DNA from: Gibbula magus | Lineage: Eukaryota > Mollusca > Gastropoda > Trochida > Trochidae | Length of the DNA: 64,000 nt | Direction: 5' to 3' | Assembly (NCBI GenBank): GCA_936450465.1 | Contig: OW388296.1 | Location: 50,481,750-50,545,749, forward strand | Part shown: piece after piece, positions 61,371-64,000 of the stretch | Numbering within the stretch: the first letter of the stretch is position 1 | Layout: each line of letters opens with the position of its first letter | Made by a program: the position numbers and the translations under genes | Notes under the pieces: generated by a model | The model's input: only the letters and a program-made list of their open reading frames with translations | Database searches by the model: none | What the model was told of the DNA's origin: nothing

Positions 61371-61762
61371 CAAACCATAATCCGTAATTAATTGAATTGT
61401 TTAAACCACTTGTGGCGTTGCTGGTCACAATGCCTGGACAGTGGTCAAGAATATTTGAGATTCTAGTCACGTTTTATACCACGATCTCCTCCAAATCCAA
61501 TGCTATTGACCTGAACAGCAGATTCTCTGTTGCAGAAATAGAAGTCATTACAATCTCACCCTTCCTGGCAGCATCATCAGCATGTTCGATTGTCGATGAC
61601 ATTCAAATCAGTAATTCATCAAGAGTAATCAATTACTTGTAAATGCCTCATGTTTCCATCATCGTATTTGTTCCTGTTATGGACATGGATGCCATCTGGC
61701 ATGGTTTTGAGAGAACACGCTCCTGATTTTTATGAGTGATTGATACCTTTCTCAAGCAAAAT
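61371..61762. other. Non-coding stretch, unidentified 81-codon frame
   Basis: An open frame at 61397-61642 (+) has no motif that I can link to a family. Its codon content is not distinctive. Left as unsupported. Confidence 0.4.
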
Positions 61763-62086
61763 CATATTTAGCAATTTCCGTAAAAAGGACAGGATAATCA
61801 AACGTGGCATTATGAAGTAGTATGATAGTAGATTCCAAGAACAATGTGACATTAAAATATGAAAAATTCAAGTTATTTAGGAACGGATTAATAATGATTT
61901 TGTTCACTTAATTGTTTTACACGCGAAATTATATCTAGTAATTTCCGTAAAAAGGATAGGATAATCAAATGCGAAATTATACAGTGATATGAAAGTAGAT
62001 TCCCAGAACAAGGTGATACAATATTTATAAACTTCAAAGAATTAAGAAAAGGATTATTGATAAAAAGCTTTCACTTACGAGTTGTT
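61763..62086. repeat. Diverged 167-bp tandem duplication
   Basis: First copy 61763-61917, second 61930-62086. Anchors such as AATTTCCGTAAAAAGGA (61772 and 61939) and CACTTA (61905 and 62072) are both 167 bp apart. The copies agree at roughly three quarters of positions, so the duplication is old. Confidence 0.75.
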
Positions 62087-62949
62087 GCAGAATTGTTGAT
62101 CATTTCTCCACAGATCTACATGTACACATGTAGATTTTCCACAGATTAGATGTCGAAGTTTTATATGAATTGTCTTGTAACTAATACATTAGTATATGAG
62201 AGTAAACTTTAGAGAATTCCAATTCATTTGAATTAAATCAAATGATAACTAACGGGACAATGCTTTACCAGCTAAAATACAGCAGGATTGCCATGAGTTT
62301 ATGAGAGGAGACCGAAGACCATGCATAGAAACTATTGAAATTTGAATTTATGAATTTTATCAATTTCAAATTTTGTTTTTCCTATAAATGATCAAGATAT
62401 AAAATCTGTTAAAACGTTGAAATTACCAGGAGTAAAATGCCTGTACATATGTCAATAGCAACAACCAAGCGGCTCTTCCTGCAAGTACTTGCTCATACAT
62501 TCATAGAATTCTACACACTTGGGTACTTCACATTAACAAACACAAATTAATACAAAATGGACGCGCGTCTCACGTTTTCATATAATCAATAAATCGAATG
62601 AAGATATGAGCAAATAATGTTTTCTAATTGCCATTAAACCTCGAGGGGAAATGTTATCGGAGAAGATACTTTAAACTGTCCAAATGGGATGAAATAGTAG
62701 TTCATAAGAAGTGCTTTCACACTCTTACACATTAGCGGAGATTGTGATTGGTTCAGTTACAACTCTGTAGCTACTGAGTATAATGTGTGATAGGTTTTGA
62801 ATCCAAATCCTATGTGAACATGGTGTATCGAATCTGTTTAAGCCCAGGATGAAACTTTTGTGAAACTATTTTGATTTTAAGTCTTTGAAGGGCCATACAA
62901 GGCGGAATACATAAGAAATCAAGATTGTCTACGTAACAACTTTCTTGTA
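62087..62949. other. Non-coding flank with small palindromes
   Basis: Contains ATCTACATGT-AC-ACATGTAGAT at 62114-62135 and other short AT-rich foldbacks near 62225 and 62340. No gene recognised. Confidence 0.5.
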
Positions 62950-63454
62950 CACTGTCGGCCCAAAGAAACGCCTAACAGAAACCTTATCAGTTTTCGTAAA
63001 AAAACTATAATGAACAGTTTTGCAATATTATAGCTTTGTGAAGTTGCACTATTTTTGCATAATATATTCAAATTTGTCATGTCACAAAGGAATGGCAATT
63101 GTTGATCTGAGACAACATAACTGTTCAGTTTTCGATCAGTGCTTGGTCAGAAAAAAAACATGTGAAACATATTTCCATACAACCACGAGCAACAATACAG
63201 GCACGCATTCGCATTAAAGTGGTGATGTACTGGGTAACGCTGCGCATGTGAATCCATCAGAAATCGCGATCTTCATTGGGCGTGGCTTTTATGAATGTAA
63301 TCCACTCGAATCACAGTTTTTCCACGGTTTCAATGGACTTACATATTAATTATTGTTAAGCATAATATGGAGACCACCATAAATAATATTTTAGAAATTA
63401 TTTTATATTTCATTTTAAGGAAAATCAAGTAGGCGTTTCTTTTTGCCGACAGTG
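62950..63454. mobile_element. Tc1/mariner-type MITE (505 bp) with TA duplication
   Basis: 24-bp terminal inverted repeats at 62950-62973 and 63431-63454 match at 22 of 24 positions. They begin CACTGTCGGC and share AAAGAAACGCCT. A TA dinucleotide flanks each end (62948-62949, 63455-63456). TA target duplication with a CACTG terminus is characteristic of the Tc1/mariner superfamily. The 505-bp interior shows no transposase, so it is a non-autonomous element. A 65-codon frame at 63020-63217 inside it has no transposase motif. Confidence 0.75.
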
Positions 63455-63523
63455 TACATACCCGACATTGTAAATGCTAACCCATTCGCCATAAAAAATA
63501 GGTATCCTCGCTGAAGGAAAAAG

Positions 63524-63811
63524 CATATTCTTCGAGGTGAGGTGAGGTGATTTGGGGTTTAACGTCGCTTTCAAGAGTATTTCACTTATATCGCGGCTGC
63601 TAGTATTATGACAGGGAGAAAGCTCGCAACGCCATGTGGCTATGCATTGCGGTGAAACCTGCGAGCATCGGCTGGAACTAGCGAACCATGGGTGGTACTG
63701 CACTGAAATTCATTGTGGCATTGCACCCAAAACTTACTGCGTGTAGAACAGTTCTCTACTGCAGACAAAGTTGCCGTGCCCCTGGCGGGATTCGAACCCC
63801 ATATTCTTCGA
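63524..63811 (-). mobile_element. tRNA-derived SINE, 5'-truncated, with 12-bp TSD
   Basis: The direct repeat CATATTCTTCGA at 63524-63535 and 63800-63811 bounds a 264-bp insert. Read on the minus strand, the insert starts at GGGTTCGAATCCCG, which contains a perfect Pol III B box (GGTTCGAATCC), and ends in AAACCCCAAATCACC followed by repeated TCACC. The A box is missing, so the element is truncated at its 5' end within the tRNA-like head. The tail and the AACCCCAAATCACC motif recall molluscan SINEs from memory. Short frames crossing it (63425-63703 and 63640-63831, minus) are not genes. Confidence 0.75.
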
Positions 63812-64000
63812 AACGTCGAGTATGTTTCCAATAAAGTTAAACTGTTTGAGAGACATTCTAGAATGTTATGGATGATCCAATAAAGTTGTTATCCGATGAA
63901 CTTGAAATCAAATGCACCAACAAGTCTCAGGGGTAAATCTTTACATCATGGAAACTCAAAACCTGAAAACCGTAAACCAGTTTTATGATACATATACATA
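63812..64000. other. Non-coding end of window
   Basis: AT-rich sequence with no recognised feature. Confidence 0.5.

Noticed and set aside
63425..63831. Minus-strand frames of 63 and 92 codons at the right end
   Set aside because: They run through the MITE edge and the SINE, whose structure explains the sequence.

Overview
This is a eukaryotic, gene-poor, AT-rich window. It looks like a metazoan genome, and a mollusc or related lophotrochozoan is my best guess. The guess rests on a two-ORF APE-type LINE, a tRNA-derived SINE with a (TCACC)n-like tail of a kind I associate with molluscs, a Tc1/mariner-type MITE, and long AT-rich non-coding DNA with no operons. I recognise no host protein-coding gene. 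The only convincing coding sequences belong to the LINE.

Bases 1 to about 53,438 form one tandem array. Its basic unit is 8.08-8.19 kb and non-coding, and it occurs in two main types, X and Y. X and Y are almost identical over their first ~2.8 kb and clearly diverged through the middle. The order is: LINE copy 1 (1-4856, 5' end outside the window), X1 (4857-12993), Y1 (12994-21175), LINE copy 2 (21176-26798, complete), X2 (26799-34936), X3 (34937-43020), Y2 (43021-51205), then a diverged 2.2-kb partial unit Z (51206-53438). LINE-X-Y is a higher-order unit of 21,943 bp. Both LINE copies have the same 3' junction and appear identical, so one insertion was later duplicated with its flanks. X3 is a crossover product: its first ~1.2 kb is Y-type and the rest X-type. 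The end of Y1 is X-type, while Y2 keeps a different end that leads into Z. The array therefore records several unequal exchanges.

Each full unit carries an 87-bp near-perfect hairpin (probable miniature element), ~0.4-kb nested subrepeats near its end, and a VNTR-like (TGTGTGCTTC)-type run near its start. A block just after that run stays almost unchanged even in the otherwise decayed Z unit.

Bases 53,439-64,000 are single-copy flank within this window. They contain a 28-bp-arm inverted repeat, a cluster of CACGTG E-boxes with a CRE and a CCAAT box near 56 kb, an 11-bp tandem repeat of ~7 copies, a 16-bp x3 repeat, a diverged 167-bp tandem duplication, a 505-bp TA-flanked MITE, and a SINE bounded by a 12-bp target-site duplication. 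I see no tRNA, rRNA or CRISPR array. I found no clearly new gene system. The strongest unusual signal is the young, mosaic 8-kb array with its co-amplified intact LINE, which must first be separated from an assembly artefact.
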